A stretch of 64,000 nucleotides of DNA from Pseudomonas palleroniana (GCF_003031675.1 NZ_PYWX01000070.1:1-64000), one strand, 5' to 3'; shown: positions 16,832 to 25,608, counted from the stretch's first letter. A program made the numbers and translations. Notes: a model not told the origin generated them from the sequence alone.

Positions 16832-18028
16832 TCAGGGCTTGGACAGGCTCCTAAACCCCGCTTGGCCGCCCACCTTAACAACCAACCAGGCCAACAGCAC
16901 CAATCCGAAGGTTGCCCAGGGGATCGATCCCACGCCTGTCGTCTCAAGCAGTACACCGCCCACTACGGCACTGCCCGCAAACGCGAGGTTCAGCACGGTC
17001 ACCAGCATCGACTGAGCCACATCGGCACCGTCGGCAGCTGCATTCGCCAAAGCTGTCTGCAGCAGGGTCGGTGCACCGCTGTAACTCAGCCCCCAGGCAG
17101 TCATCGCCACATAAACCGCTATGGCAGGCAGGCCACCCAACGCCAATGCCAGCGATACCAGCGCAAACCCGGCAAGGCTCAACAGCACCAACCGCCGCAA
17201 CCAGCGGTCAATCAGTAGCCCAGTGAGCCAGATACCCACGAGAGCCGCAATGCCGAACGCAAGCAATGCCTGCTCGACCTGTCGATCCAACCCGACCGAT
17301 GCCAGGAATGCCGCAATATAGGTGTAGAGCATGTAATGAGCCATGATCCACAGCATAACTACCGTCAGCACCGGTCGCACACCTGGCCTGCACAAAACGT
17401 GGCCCAGGGACAAGCGCTGGCCAGCCCGTTGCCCGGCAAAGTCAGGGACATTTAGCCGAATCCAAACCATCAGGGCCAGGCTCAACGCCGCTAGCAGCCC
17501 GAACACATTGCGCCAACCGATCTGTTCACCCAGCCAGGCACTCAGTGGTACGCCCAGCGCCAAGGCGACGGGGATACCCAGCATAGCCACTGCCATCGCG
17601 CGGCCTTGCAAGGGCGCGGCGACCATGCGTCGCGCATAACCGGCCAACAGGCTCCACGCCACACCAGTGGCGACCCCGACGAGCAGGCGCGCGACCAGGG
17701 TGAGGGCAAAATACGGCGACAAGGCAGTTACCGCGTTGCACAAACAGAACACTCCCACTGTCAGTAATAGCACAAGGCGCCGTGGCCAACCTTGCAAGGC
17801 TAAGGTCAAGGGAACGGCCGCCAGCCCGGAACCGAGGGCACACGCGGTGACCCACTGCCCCGCCCATGCCTGGGATACCTCAAACGTGTCGGAGATATGT
17901 GGCAACAGGCCGGCGGGTACGCTCTCGTTGGCAGTGGCGATAAAGCTCGCGGTGGTCAGGGCCAGTAAGCCAGTGATGGGTAGTTCTGAGGACGGTGGGG
18001 GGGGTTGAATCGATTGTTCGCGGTTCAT
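16832..18028 (-). CDS. MFS transporter, DHA1-type exporter
   Basis: 398 residues and 12 hydrophobic segments. The DHA1 signature LPHISDTFEVSQAWAGQWVTA follows helix 1, and motif C-like GIPVALALGVPLSAWLG lies in helix 5. It is clearly paralogous to the exporter at 29687-30904: compare AWSLLAGYARRMVA and GADVAQSMLVTVLNLAFAGSAVVGG. Such AraJ/YdhP-like pumps export sugars, drugs or metabolites. It is divergent from a LysR gene (18127) with a perfect dyad between them, so it is probably controlled by that regulator. Confidence 0.85.
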   Translation of the reverse strand: MNREQSIQPPPPSSELPITGLLALTTASFIATANESVPAGLLPHISDTFEVSQAWAGQWVTACALGSGLAAVPLTLALQGWPRRLVLLLTVGVFCLCNAVTALSPYFALTLVARLLVGVATGVAWSLLAGYARRMVAAPLQGRAMAVAMLGIPVALALGVPLSAWLGEQIGWRNVFGLLAALSLALMVWIRLNVPDFAGQRAGQRLSLGHVLCRPGVRPVLTVVMLWIMAHYMLYTYIAAFLASVGLDRQVEQALLAFGIAALVGIWLTGLLIDRWLRRLVLLSLAGFALVSLALALGGLPAIAVYVAMTAWGLSYSGAPTLLQTALANAAADGADVAQSMLVTVLNLAFAGSAVVGGVLLETTGVGSIPWATFGLVLLAWLVVKVGGQAGFRSLSKP

Positions 18029-18096
18029 GACTTTGCTCGAAAAACAGGTGAGGCCTGATTGTGATGATGTGCCTGTGATTTGATAATTGGTCTAGA

Positions 18097-18115
18097 ATTT
18101 GATTCTTAATCAAAT
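18097..18115. promoter_or_regulatory. perfect dyad, likely LysR operator
   Basis: ATTTGATT-CTT-AATCAAAT is a perfect 8-bp inverted repeat. It lies 12 bp before the LysR start codon and 69 bp before the divergent MFS start. A related half-site TGATTTGAT lies at about 18076-18084. The arrangement suits autorepression and control of the exporter. Confidence 0.6.
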
Positions 18116-18126
18116 CTGGATTGAAG

Positions 18127-19068
18127 ATGGCCACCGATCGATTGGGGGACATGCGCTTGTTCGTTGAGGCTGCCGACCTCGGCAGTCTTTCAGCAGCTGG
18201 ACGCAAGTTAGGGTTTTCGCCAGCGGCGGCCAGCGCACGGTTGCTCAAGTTGGAGGCGTCGCTGCATACACGCTTGTTTGATCGCACAACCCGTCAACTG
18301 CGCCTGACTGATGAAGGCCGGTTCTATCTGCAGCAATGCTGGGTCGCTTTGCGCGCCATTGATGAGGCGGAGGCGGGGTTGCAGGCGAGTCAGCAGGAAG
18401 TACGCGGTAAAGTCCGTGTGTCTGCCTCTACTGACTTTGGCCGTCACCTGCTTAATGACTGGCTCGAGATGTTTTGCGCGCAGCATCCGCAGTTGAAGGT
18501 GTCGCTGACCTTGTCGGACGCTATGTCTAACCTAGTACAGGACGATGTCGACCTGGCCATTCGTTTCGGCCCACTGCGTGATAGCTCATTGATCGCCCGG
18601 CAACTGGCACCCAACTGGCGCGTGCTTTGTGCTTCGCCGGACTACCTGGCTCGCCACGGCGAGCCGCAGACGCCGGCCGAGCTCACCGGGCATAAATTTA
18701 TTCTGCTGGTGACTCCGGTGGGTCCTTTAAACACCTTCCATTTCAGGGTAGACGGCCAGACATGGAACCACAGTGTGCCATTGGAAAACGCCTGGGAAAC
18801 CAACGATGGCGCCGTAGCACGTGCCTGGGCACTGGCCGGTCATGGCATTGCACGCAAGACCATTTGGGACGCTGCAGCGGATATCCGTGCCGGGCGGTTG
18901 AAGATGCTGCTGCCTAACTATTGCGTAGCAGAAGCCGGGGTGTTTGCGGTGCTGCATGGCAATCGGTATCGAATTGCCAGAGTGCGGGTACTGTTGGACT
19001 TTCTGGTGGAGCGTTTCAAATGTGCCACCGAGGAACTTCTGCGCGACGTCGATGTGCCGAGGTGTTGA
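18127..19068 (+). CDS. LysR-family transcriptional regulator
   Basis: 313 residues from the ATG at 18127; a TTG at 18121 is a possible alternative. The HTH reads MRLFVEAADLGSLSAAGRKLG then SPAAASARLLKLE. The effector domain follows, with VRVSASTDFGRHLLNDWL and DLAIRFGPLRDSSLIARQL, placing it in the CrgA/DmlR-like branch. It is divergent from the MFS exporter at 16832-18028, the expected target through the dyad at 18097. Confidence 0.88.
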   Translation: MATDRLGDMRLFVEAADLGSLSAAGRKLGFSPAAASARLLKLEASLHTRLFDRTTRQLRLTDEGRFYLQQCWVALRAIDEAEAGLQASQQEVRGKVRVSASTDFGRHLLNDWLEMFCAQHPQLKVSLTLSDAMSNLVQDDVDLAIRFGPLRDSSLIARQLAPNWRVLCASPDYLARHGEPQTPAELTGHKFILLVTPVGPLNTFHFRVDGQTWNHSVPLENAWETNDGAVARAWALAGHGIARKTIWDAAADIRAGRLKMLLPNYCVAEAGVFAVLHGNRYRIARVRVLLDFLVERFKCATEELLRDVDVPRC

Positions 19069-19074
19069 CGGAAT

Positions 19075-19257
19075 ATGAACAGCTTTGGCCCACTTGCCAT
19101 TTTCGCCATAGGAGCAGCAGCTTTGTACCTCTACCGTTCGCGCGAGCGGAAGGTAGATTACGAATCTGTATGTGAGGTAAGCCAAACCTTGAGTAGCTTG
19201 GCTGATAGAGCTGGGGCGTCAGTTCTGAATGACGGAAGCGGGTCGGAATCCGCCTGA
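19075..19257 (+). CDS. possible small single-pass membrane protein
   Basis: 60 codons starting six bases after the LysR stop. The N-terminal SFGPLAIFAIGAAALYLYRS would form one membrane helix, followed by a charged cytoplasmic tail. There is a weak GACGGA before the ATG. I do not recognise it. It could be a chance frame, and its end runs into one of the dispersed repeat elements. Confidence 0.3.
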   Translation: MNSFGPLAIFAIGAAALYLYRSRERKVDYESVCEVSQTLSSLADRAGASVLNDGSGSESA

Positions 19258-19367
19258 CCCGAGCGGCGGCTTTTGGCCGATAGCTGACGTTCTGATTGGA
19301 AAGGCCGAGCTGGAAGGGCTGATAAGCAGCTAGTACGCTTGAGTCCCTCTAATGATAGGAACCTGAC

Positions 19368-19586
19368 ATGGGACATGATTCCTCGTTACAGATCGAACGC
19401 GCCGCTTATGAGGAGTTCGTCCGGCTTTGGAGTCAAGGAAACTTCGAGCATCAGCGACTGGGCCAAGCGTTTTATAACCACTTCAATCTACACAAACTCA
19501 CCGATCAGGCCGGATTGCACGGTCTCTATGAGGCCGACGGTGATAAAGCCTTACGCTTGATCTTGAGGCTTTTCCACCTTCACTGA
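19368..19586 (+). CDS. hypothetical small protein
   Basis: 72 residues starting at the ATG at 19368 with AGGAACC upstream. It is soluble and predicted helical, with aromatic and His-rich content (FVRLWSQGNFEHQRLGQAFY and AFYNHFNLHKLTDQAG). No membrane segment or known motif is seen. Codon use resembles coding sequence. It sits alone in a gene-poor accessory stretch. Confidence 0.5.
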   Translation: MGHDSSLQIERAAYEEFVRLWSQGNFEHQRLGQAFYNHFNLHKLTDQAGLHGLYEADGDKALRLILRLFHLH

Positions 19587-20088
19587 GAGGCAGCTACCGA
19601 CCCAAAGCTGACGGTGGCGGCAGGTAGAAATCGCCCTGAGCAGACATTCAAGAGACGACGTCAGTGGGAATGCTACTAAGCACCTCATAGGTCAACCCAG
19701 CCTCAAAATATGACGCTCTCCACTCAAGGAATCCTACCCCAGGCTCGCACAACAAGAGAACGGTACATCCAGCCCTCCATTGAAACCCTTTCCACCACGG
19801 CGATATCTCCAGGAGCCGCCTCCCGCGAGTTCATCCAGTCCGTGAGTACCAACGCTGCCCGATCAATAGTGATCGGCTTTATGATACGGCCCTTGAAAAG
19901 GGTTATACCGTCTAGCCTAAAAACTGATCGTTTATTCGGGAATTCCGGTCACCGTATGCACTACGCGCACTGCACAAGGCGGTCGCGCCCCTTCCGGGTC
20001 AAGCTATCCGCATTTTTTCAGCAGCGGATAGGCATCGGCAAACTTCATAGCCGCCCCACCAAACATTTCAACGTTGTCCTCGCCTTGA
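19587..20088. other. gene-poor stretch with decayed coding remnants
   Basis: No intact gene is supported. On the minus strand, 19724-19948 stays open for about 74 codons without an upstream start, ending in TGA. Its translation looks protein-like (FRLDGITLFKGRIIKPITID, then SREAAPGDIAVVERVSMEGW), and a stop lies directly upstream in frame. Positions about 20057-20085 match the start of the AraC gene at 25636-25664 with two mismatches. I read the stretch as remnants of lost genes. Confidence 0.35.
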
Positions 20089-20232
20089 GGTGGCCTGGTC
20101 GCTGACAACTCAGGTTGGGCGTATTGCTGATGGATAAGTTGATGACGCACGAAGCGGCTATCAGCTAGACGCTTTACCCACAAAAGGTCGCCGAGTCGCC
20201 TCAACCTATGCAAAAACCCGGCGACCTCTTGC
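20089..20232 (+). pseudogene. deleted copy of the 26.6-27.3 kb locus
   Basis: 20089-20113 is identical to 26622-26646. It is followed directly by 20114-20232, which matches 27138-27256 over the same length with about ten substitutions. The joined sequence encodes only the tail of the DUF6124-like protein (LGVLLMDKLMTHEAAIS and stop) plus its downstream hairpin (9-bp stem intact). About 490 bp present at the other locus are missing here, near the shared string AACTCAG. Confidence 0.7.
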
Positions 20233-20298
20233 ATATATAGCCGGCGCAGGATCTTCTACAGGCTGTCCCCGTTTCGACCTCAAGAGCATGATGGGTCC

Positions 20299-21216
20299 AT
20301 GAGAGATACCCCTTACACACTGTTCATGCGCTTTCAGACACCCGACCCTGACATTGCCCCACGCGAACAGGCGCCGATGCTCGCCCAGGAGCAAGCCTGG
20401 GCGCGGGAGCACGCGTGCAGGCACCGCTTCAGTTGGATCGAAGTGTTGGTGCCGCCGCTGTGCTTTGGCCCTGTGTTGCCGGGTATCGCGTTTTTACTGG
20501 GCCTGTTGCTCTATCGCTCGTTATTCGCCCCCGGCCTGGATATTGACCGGATCGTCGGAGCCTCCTTTGGCTGGCTTGCCCTCGCCACGCTGCTCTTCAT
20601 GGCGGGCTGGGGGTTACGCAACTTCTTGCGCGATGCCCGCGACCCGACCAAACGCTACTGGCGGTCCATGCCGGAGCAAGGGTTGGTCGAGCTTGAGCAC
20701 CATGGCCTGGTATCCGGCACCAGCCTGTGGTCCTCCGATTATGATCCGGACTGCAACACCCTCATGCGATGGGCAAACGGCAAGCTTGAATGCGTGCAAC
20801 ACAGCGGTGTGACGCAATGGGTCCTGGCCAGGACGACTGCGGGCCACTGGCTGGTGCTCAAGGAAGAATACGCGGGCAACTTCAACTATGGACGGGTTGG
20901 CAAAATGCCCACCCCGGACAAGCACATGCAGCCCTGCCAGGCACTGACGATCGCCTTTGCCCCCGGCACCAACCTCTCTCTCGGCAGGCGTTTCAGCGGT
21001 GCACCGATGCCATTGGTCGACACGTCGTATTGGCTGTCTGCCGATGAACTCAAGCGCCTTGTCGAGGTGGCCCATCACTGGGCCTTTTTGCCCCCGGACC
21101 GTTACGCCGTGGTCAATGACCAGGATGCCGAGTGGGTGCAACGGCTGGCGGACAAGGCGCAAGCCAGCGTCGGCCCCCGGCCGGACGAGACAGGGCTTCA
21201 GAGCGCGAATCAATGA
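20299..21216 (+). CDS. hypothetical membrane protein
   Basis: 305 residues. Two membrane helices occupy about residues 50-75 (PLCFGPVLPGIAFLLGLLLY) and 88-110 (GWLALATLLFMAGWGLRNFL). A C-terminal soluble domain of about 190 residues follows, rich in Trp and Asp (SLWSSDYDPDCNTLMRW; WLVLKEEYAGNFNYGRVGKM; SYWLSADELKRLVEVAHHW). There is no signal peptide. A Met ten codons in (20326) is an alternative start. I do not recognise the family. It is convergent with the small genes at 21232-21966 and shows no operon partner. Confidence 0.7.
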   Translation: MRDTPYTLFMRFQTPDPDIAPREQAPMLAQEQAWAREHACRHRFSWIEVLVPPLCFGPVLPGIAFLLGLLLYRSLFAPGLDIDRIVGASFGWLALATLLFMAGWGLRNFLRDARDPTKRYWRSMPEQGLVELEHHGLVSGTSLWSSDYDPDCNTLMRWANGKLECVQHSGVTQWVLARTTAGHWLVLKEEYAGNFNYGRVGKMPTPDKHMQPCQALTIAFAPGTNLSLGRRFSGAPMPLVDTSYWLSADELKRLVEVAHHWAFLPPDRYAVVNDQDAEWVQRLADKAQASVGPRPDETGLQSANQ

Positions 21217-21231
21217 AAACGCCTGCCACCC

Positions 21232-21474
21232 TCACCCCCTCTGCTCGAATCGCCGCCGCTTTAGGAACAACCCCACCCCCAGTGCAACGGCAAAGACCGA
21301 CAGCAACCCCAGGTCGAACCCAGACAAGTGGATTTGGCTCGCGGCAACGCAGCCGACCGTCCCCATCGCTACCAGCAGTACCCCTAACCATTTGCGAAGC
21401 GGGTACGATTTGAGAAACCGATCGAGCAGAAAGAACAGCACCAGAGCAACGACCAGTTGGGTAATATCAGGCAT
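21232..21474 (-). CDS. small inner-membrane protein
   Basis: 80 residues with three hydrophobic segments (LVVALVLFFLLDRFL, LGVLLVAMGTVGCVAAS, GLLSVFAVALGVGLFL) and a basic C-terminus LKRRRFEQRG. GGGAG precedes the ATG. It lies 12 bp downstream of the 21487-21966 gene on the same strand and is probably co-transcribed with it. Function is unknown. Confidence 0.65.
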   Translation of the reverse strand: MPDITQLVVALVLFFLLDRFLKSYPLRKWLGVLLVAMGTVGCVAASQIHLSGFDLGLLSVFAVALGVGLFLKRRRFEQRG

Positions 21475-21486
21475 GTGTGTCTCCCG

Positions 21487-21966
21487 TCAGGTCTTGATGA
21501 TCAGTGTCGAGGCGGTACGTTGCGGGCCGATGCCGCCATTCACCTGCGCCTCAATACTCACCAGTACGTCGCCTGCGTGATAGGTCGGCAGGGTTTCATT
21601 CACGTACATGCGCACACCGGCGCCGGCCGGGGCACCCACATAGGGGGAGGCAACATAAGAAGTGGCGCCAGCGAACGCCGAGGCCGCAAGGTTGGCGATT
21701 TTGGTGCGTTGGGCGTTGAGAACATCGCCCTGCTGCCGGGTCAGCGGCTTGGAAATGCCGATCATCATCAGGCACGGCAGGTTCTTGGCCAGCATCTTGT
21801 CGTACACCTCGACCACCTTGCGGTTGACCTCGTAGTGGGCGCTTTTCGCCTCGCCAAAATGCAACTCGCGCAGGCGTCCGCGTTCGCTGTCGGTGAGGGT
21901 GATCTGCGAGACGTTGAACACGATCCCGTGATTGCCTATGTATTGGAAAGTCCCTTCGAACTTCAT
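21487..21966 (-). CDS. hypothetical protein
   Basis: 159 residues from the ATG at 21966, chosen because AAAGGA lies eight bases upstream; a Met three codons earlier has no such site. It begins MKFEGTFQYIGNHGIVFNVS and has a central Gly/Ala-rich stretch (LAASAFAGATSYVASPYVG) that might be a weak membrane segment or loop. The end is beta-rich (TYHAGDVLVSIEAQVNGGI). It pairs with the small membrane protein downstream. No known domain is recognised. Confidence 0.65.
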   Translation of the reverse strand: MKFEGTFQYIGNHGIVFNVSQITLTDSERGRLRELHFGEAKSAHYEVNRKVVEVYDKMLAKNLPCLMMIGISKPLTRQQGDVLNAQRTKIANLAASAFAGATSYVASPYVGAPAGAGVRMYVNETLPTYHAGDVLVSIEAQVNGGIGPQRTASTLIIKT

Positions 21967-22021
21967 CGCACGCATCCTTTCGAGCCAAAGGCGGGAATTA
22001 TCTAGAAGGCATGCGCTGGAT

Positions 22022-22522
22022 TCAAATCATTTCACCTGGCTGGCAAGGTGCGATGCCCGCCGTAAGGTGTTGACGGACATAGTAATTATCGAACTCACTG
22101 CTTTCGACGAACTGGAAGCCATGGCGAGTGTAAAAACGATTCGAGGCACTTTCTTTGAGGGCACCTACTTTGATCGGGAGTGCAGCCGCATCCGCAGCTT
22201 TGAAAATCTGAGTGAGCACAGCAGAGCCGATCCCCGAACCTTGCGCGCTCGGCCTCACGTATAAGTGGTCGAGCACAAGTTCATTGGGGTGGTGTTTGAC
22301 CACTACAAAGCCAACCCTTTCTCCAGCAAGCTCAATGTAATGTGTGTTGTGGGCTTCAAAGCAGCGAACAAACCGCTCGCGCGCCCGCACGGGATCAAAT
22401 CGCCCGATGCGCTCCAAACTTTCGCGCATGGCCTCAATTCGAATGGCAACAAGATCGTTCAAGTCGCTTTGTTGAGCGCGGACTAACGTCACTGGGAAGT
22501 ATTGATTGGGTTTGATCGGCAT
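22022..22522 (-). CDS. GNAT family N-acetyltransferase
   Basis: 166 residues from the ATG at 22522 (MPIKPNQYFPVTLVRAQ). GNAT motifs: ELVLDHLYVRPSAQGSGIGS, with the acetyl-CoA loop AQGSGIG, and ASNRFYTRHGFQFVESSEFD near the C-terminus. The open frame continues to 22615, but that extension runs through a dispersed repeat and is unlikely to be coding. Substrate unknown. Confidence 0.8.
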   Translation of the reverse strand: MPIKPNQYFPVTLVRAQQSDLNDLVAIRIEAMRESLERIGRFDPVRARERFVRCFEAHNTHYIELAGERVGFVVVKHHPNELVLDHLYVRPSAQGSGIGSAVLTQIFKAADAAALPIKVGALKESASNRFYTRHGFQFVESSEFDNYYVRQHLTAGIAPCQPGEMI

Positions 22523-22611
22523 ATTGAATCGGTCCTGAATTCGTAGATGTTCAATGCGCGCTTTTGGCCGACTATTGCCTTTCGTGAAGGGCTGCAACCG
22601 ACCCAATACGG

Positions 22612-23013
22612 TCATTCCATCTGAAGCGATAAGTTGGATGGCGTATGCCAGTGAATTCTGGAGTCGATATGAACATGTTTTTGCTTCTGAGGCGTGAAGG
22701 GGCTGTCGAGTGTGCCCAATGCAATCGAAACCCAGTCGGTAAATTCACCTTGGGCACGTGACCAGAACAAAGTCGAGCCACACCGCGCGCAGAACTCGCG
22801 AAACACCGATTCTGAAGAAGAAAACCTGGTGATGTGTCCGGCGCCGTTGAGTATCCGTAATGCGTTACGGGGCACGCTTGCATACGAAGCGAATGCTGCC
22901 CCGTGACCTTTACGGCATTGAGCGCAGTGACAATGACTCACTGCTTTTGGCGTCGTCAGAAGCTCGTAACGGATTGCTGTGCAAAGGCAACTTCCCTGGT
23001 ACACCTCTGTCAT
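22612..23013 (-). CDS. GFA/CENP-V family zinc protein
   Basis: 133 residues with the Cys-rich signature of the GFA family (PF04828): GSCLCTAIRYEL, SHCHCAQCRKGHGAAFASYA and FREFCARCGSTLFW, giving seven Cys placed to bind two zinc ions. The family is named after the glutathione-dependent formaldehyde-activating enzyme, but most bacterial members have no proven activity. The gene is monocistronic by spacing. Confidence 0.85.
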   Translation of the reverse strand: MTEVYQGSCLCTAIRYELLTTPKAVSHCHCAQCRKGHGAAFASYASVPRNALRILNGAGHITRFSSSESVFREFCARCGSTLFWSRAQGEFTDWVSIALGTLDSPFTPQKQKHVHIDSRIHWHTPSNLSLQME

Positions 23014-23113
23014 GCGTTCGTTCCTGTCGCTGGAAAAGACGCCAGCTTAACCGCCTGAATCTGATCAGTCGAACGCCCGCTTCTGGCCGATACCTGTCTC
23101 ACAGGAGCAGCCA

Positions 23114-24187
23114 CTAAGCTTGGAAAAATCTATCGGGCCGGCATGGGTAAAGGGCACTGGACGCCACGCCGTCAATGATTTCCTCGCTGGCAAGGCGCCC
23201 GACTATCGCCGCCAAAGTAATTCCGGGGTGCATTGCGCAAACATACGCGCCGACCACCTTGGGTAGATAACCGATAATGGGGATACCATCGGCAGGTATG
23301 GGTCTGAGTCCGACACAAGCACTCTCCACATCTATGGAATTGACCCCATGGAGTTCGTTCCGGATTGTCTTGGCCGTTCGAAGTGCGATCGCTAACGGTT
23401 GGTTCTCCATGGCTTCGTCCAGGTAATCTTCTGCCGCCAGCAACGCACCGTCCGAGCTTTGCCTCACTTCCATTTCGGGGCTGGAGATCAGGGTATGCAC
23501 GAGGTTGGGTTGTGGTTTGTAGCGGATGAAAATGGCAGGCGAGGCCTCTATTGGTAGGGACACCTCAAGCATGTCGGTCAGCTTCGTTATGCCTGTCCCG
23601 GCTGCTAATACGACGATATCGGCATCGATGCAGCCTATTGTTGTTTCAACCCCGGACACCTTTGCACCCTGCGTTACAAAACCGAGAACTCGCGTTTGAG
23701 TGAGAATCTTCGCCCCATATGCCTCGGCGCCCGCGATTAACGCATGCGTAGCTGCCACGGCGTCGAGCGCCCCTTCTTGCGCCACAAACAAAGCAGCCTG
23801 CGGAGGATTCTTAAGATTTGGCTCAAGGTCGAGAATCTGCGATCGAGAGACCCAGTGATCCGATGCCTGCTTACCCGAAGCTGACAGCGCCGCATTCGGC
23901 ATCACGCTGTATGACAAGGCGCCTGTCCATCGTATTTCCATGCCAGGCAGCTGCGTTTCGAGTCGACGATACTCCTCGATGGCAGAAGCGCGCAGTTGCG
24001 CAATTGGGTCAGGTTCGGGGTGTGTGGTATTGATCCAGGCGAATGAACTCCCAGTTACCCCAGACGCTATACCTTGCGCCTCGACCAAGATGACATTCGC
24101 ACCCTTACCAGCCAGGTGGTACGCAAGTGACGCGCCTACGATGCCTGCACCAATGACAACGACTCGTTTACCTTGGCCATTTCCCAT
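23114..24187 (-). CDS. FAD-dependent amino-acid/amine oxidoreductase (DAO family)
   Basis: 357 residues from the ATG at 24187, chosen because ACGGAGG lies just upstream; the frame is open to 24283. The N-terminal FAD motif reads VVVIGAGIVGASLAYHLAGK, with the second Glu of the Rossmann fold in VILVEAQG. The C-terminal ATG-like and substrate half has VGLRPIPADGIPIIGYLP and CAMHPGITLAAIVG. This is the DAO/glycine-oxidase/DadA architecture. The substrate is unknown and no amino-acid pathway gene is adjacent. Confidence 0.82.
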   Translation of the reverse strand: MGNGQGKRVVVIGAGIVGASLAYHLAGKGANVILVEAQGIASGVTGSSFAWINTTHPEPDPIAQLRASAIEEYRRLETQLPGMEIRWTGALSYSVMPNAALSASGKQASDHWVSRSQILDLEPNLKNPPQAALFVAQEGALDAVAATHALIAGAEAYGAKILTQTRVLGFVTQGAKVSGVETTIGCIDADIVVLAAGTGITKLTDMLEVSLPIEASPAIFIRYKPQPNLVHTLISSPEMEVRQSSDGALLAAEDYLDEAMENQPLAIALRTAKTIRNELHGVNSIDVESACVGLRPIPADGIPIIGYLPKVVGAYVCAMHPGITLAAIVGRLASEEIIDGVASSALYPCRPDRFFQA

Positions 24188-24433
24188 ATCAACCTCCGTT
24201 TTGTCGACGTGCCGATGGTACGACAGCTGGATGCTTTTTGAATGTCCGCTGCTGGCCCAAAGCGGAGGCTCATGAACGGCCACTTTCGGCCATTACCAGT
24301 CGTCCGTGAGTGGCATTTTTTGCCCCAAAGTTTCCCTTGGCCATTAACTAGATGCAGCTGCTTTCTGGAAAGCGTAATATATATCTAACGAAATTTTTAG
24401 TGTTTTTTCGAACTCATTCTTACCGAGAGAAAT

Positions 24434-25306
24434 ATGAAGATTGACTCCAGTCATTTCCACAGGCAGCACATGGGGAGGTTATTGTATGTCGGTGAATACC
24501 TGAAGCGAGAAGGTTATAATCTGAACGGTACTAGATTTCAACACTACTTGAGTATCGCAGAGAGGTTTCTTGAGGTTCCGGAGTTGACTACCGACGAGGC
24601 TTGGGCTCTAGTTGAACTCAGCGAAATGTATGTAATTCTGAAAGTTTCAGAGCGGTATGGATGCATTGGTCGCGCAGAGATATCTCTATGCCTGAAAGGT
24701 GCTCATTCGTTAGATGGTGAGCAATTAGCAGGGGCTGGAAATAAAGCCAGAAACTATTGCTTTCAACTCTATGTTGCCTCGAACCTCCTAGTTTTCGGTA
24801 TGGAAGCCGAGATTCCGTCCCATGGTTCGGAGGCAGACATTCGGTTTATATATGACGAAAATAGCGTGCCCGTTGAGTGTAAAAGACTATTCGTTGAAGG
24901 AGGGGTCGAGAAGAGCGCAAAAAATGCCTGTAGTCAAGTGTCGAAACGTGTGGCGGAAGGGCACTTCGGGATTGCAGCAATATCTTTAAGCAGAGAATTT
25001 TGGGCAGTAGAAAAAAAGGCGGTAATGGAGTCGGTCCATGACGCGAGATTCTCAGTTGAGCAACTTTATAAACGATGGCGCGGAATTTTGAGTCGCCTCT
25101 TGGAAAAATATCCTAAGGTGGCATTGATTTATATAAACTTCCAGATTCCGGTTGTGGGTCCTGAAAACCTTTACAGCATCTATGAGCGGAAATTTTTTAA
25201 GACTCGCGATAATTATCAGTTATTACCTGAATCTGGTGTCGCTCAGCATTTTATTGATGCCATGATGACCTTGAGCCTGATGGAAGAGCTTCATATAGAC
25301 GAGTGA
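24434..25306 (+). CDS. orphan protein with PD-(D/E)XK-like nuclease motif
   Basis: 290 residues, visibly AT-richer than its neighbours, with an AT-rich upstream region (24300-24433) and a weak GAGAG before the ATG. I do not recognise the family. Residues 133-150 read EADIRFIYDENSVPVECK: Asp135, then Glu148-x-Lys150 after a hydrophobic strand, the arrangement of a PD-(D/E)XK nuclease active site. Gln168 (NACSQVSKRV) sits on the following helix, as in many such enzymes. The N-terminal 120 residues are helical and the C-terminus ends in acidic helices. No methylase, helicase or toxin partner is adjacent. Horizontal acquisition and a defence or DNA-processing role are inferences. Confidence 0.65.
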   Translation: MKIDSSHFHRQHMGRLLYVGEYLKREGYNLNGTRFQHYLSIAERFLEVPELTTDEAWALVELSEMYVILKVSERYGCIGRAEISLCLKGAHSLDGEQLAGAGNKARNYCFQLYVASNLLVFGMEAEIPSHGSEADIRFIYDENSVPVECKRLFVEGGVEKSAKNACSQVSKRVAEGHFGIAAISLSREFWAVEKKAVMESVHDARFSVEQLYKRWRGILSRLLEKYPKVALIYINFQIPVVGPENLYSIYERKFFKTRDNYQLLPESGVAQHFIDAMMTLSLMEELHIDE

Positions 25307-25476
25307 CAATAGGGCATTGTTGCCCAATTCATCGCCTGTAAGCCTTATCTCGCAAAGCCTATGTCCGCTATTGGCCAATTTCTGCCGGTCAAAAAAGCCA
25401 AAATAAATTCGCCCCCTTTTCGATTAGAAGCGCAGGTTTGCTTCGCCCACTGTTGCCTGATGTGATTTAAGCTGTG

Positions 25477-25508
25477 AAAAAGCCCGCTTTGGCGGGCTTT
25501 CTGGTTTT
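25477..25508 (+). terminator. rho-independent terminator
   Basis: AAAAAGCCCGC-TTT-GCGGGCTTT followed by CTGGTTTTT. The seven-base GC-rich stem, short loop and A/T flanks suit termination in both directions. It lies 170 bp after the 24434 gene and before the AraC gene at 25609. Confidence 0.75.
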
Positions 25509-25608
25509 TGGTGAGCAGCCCAATCGCACCTTGAGCAAACCCGGCTAGGCACGCCCCCCTCGCTGTAGGCGACTCTATCGCCGACCGCCCCTCCAGGAGT
25601 TTCTTCCA

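Noticed and set aside
17829..17858. GGAACC followed by C-rich sequence, resembling an hrp box
   Set aside because: The -10-like part does not match CCACNNA at the right spacing, and it lies inside the MFS coding sequence.
19710..20105. 131-codon plus-strand open frame in the gene-poor stretch
   Set aside because: It crosses the end of the minus-strand remnant and the start of the duplicated fragment, lacks a ribosome-binding site and has no protein-like pattern.
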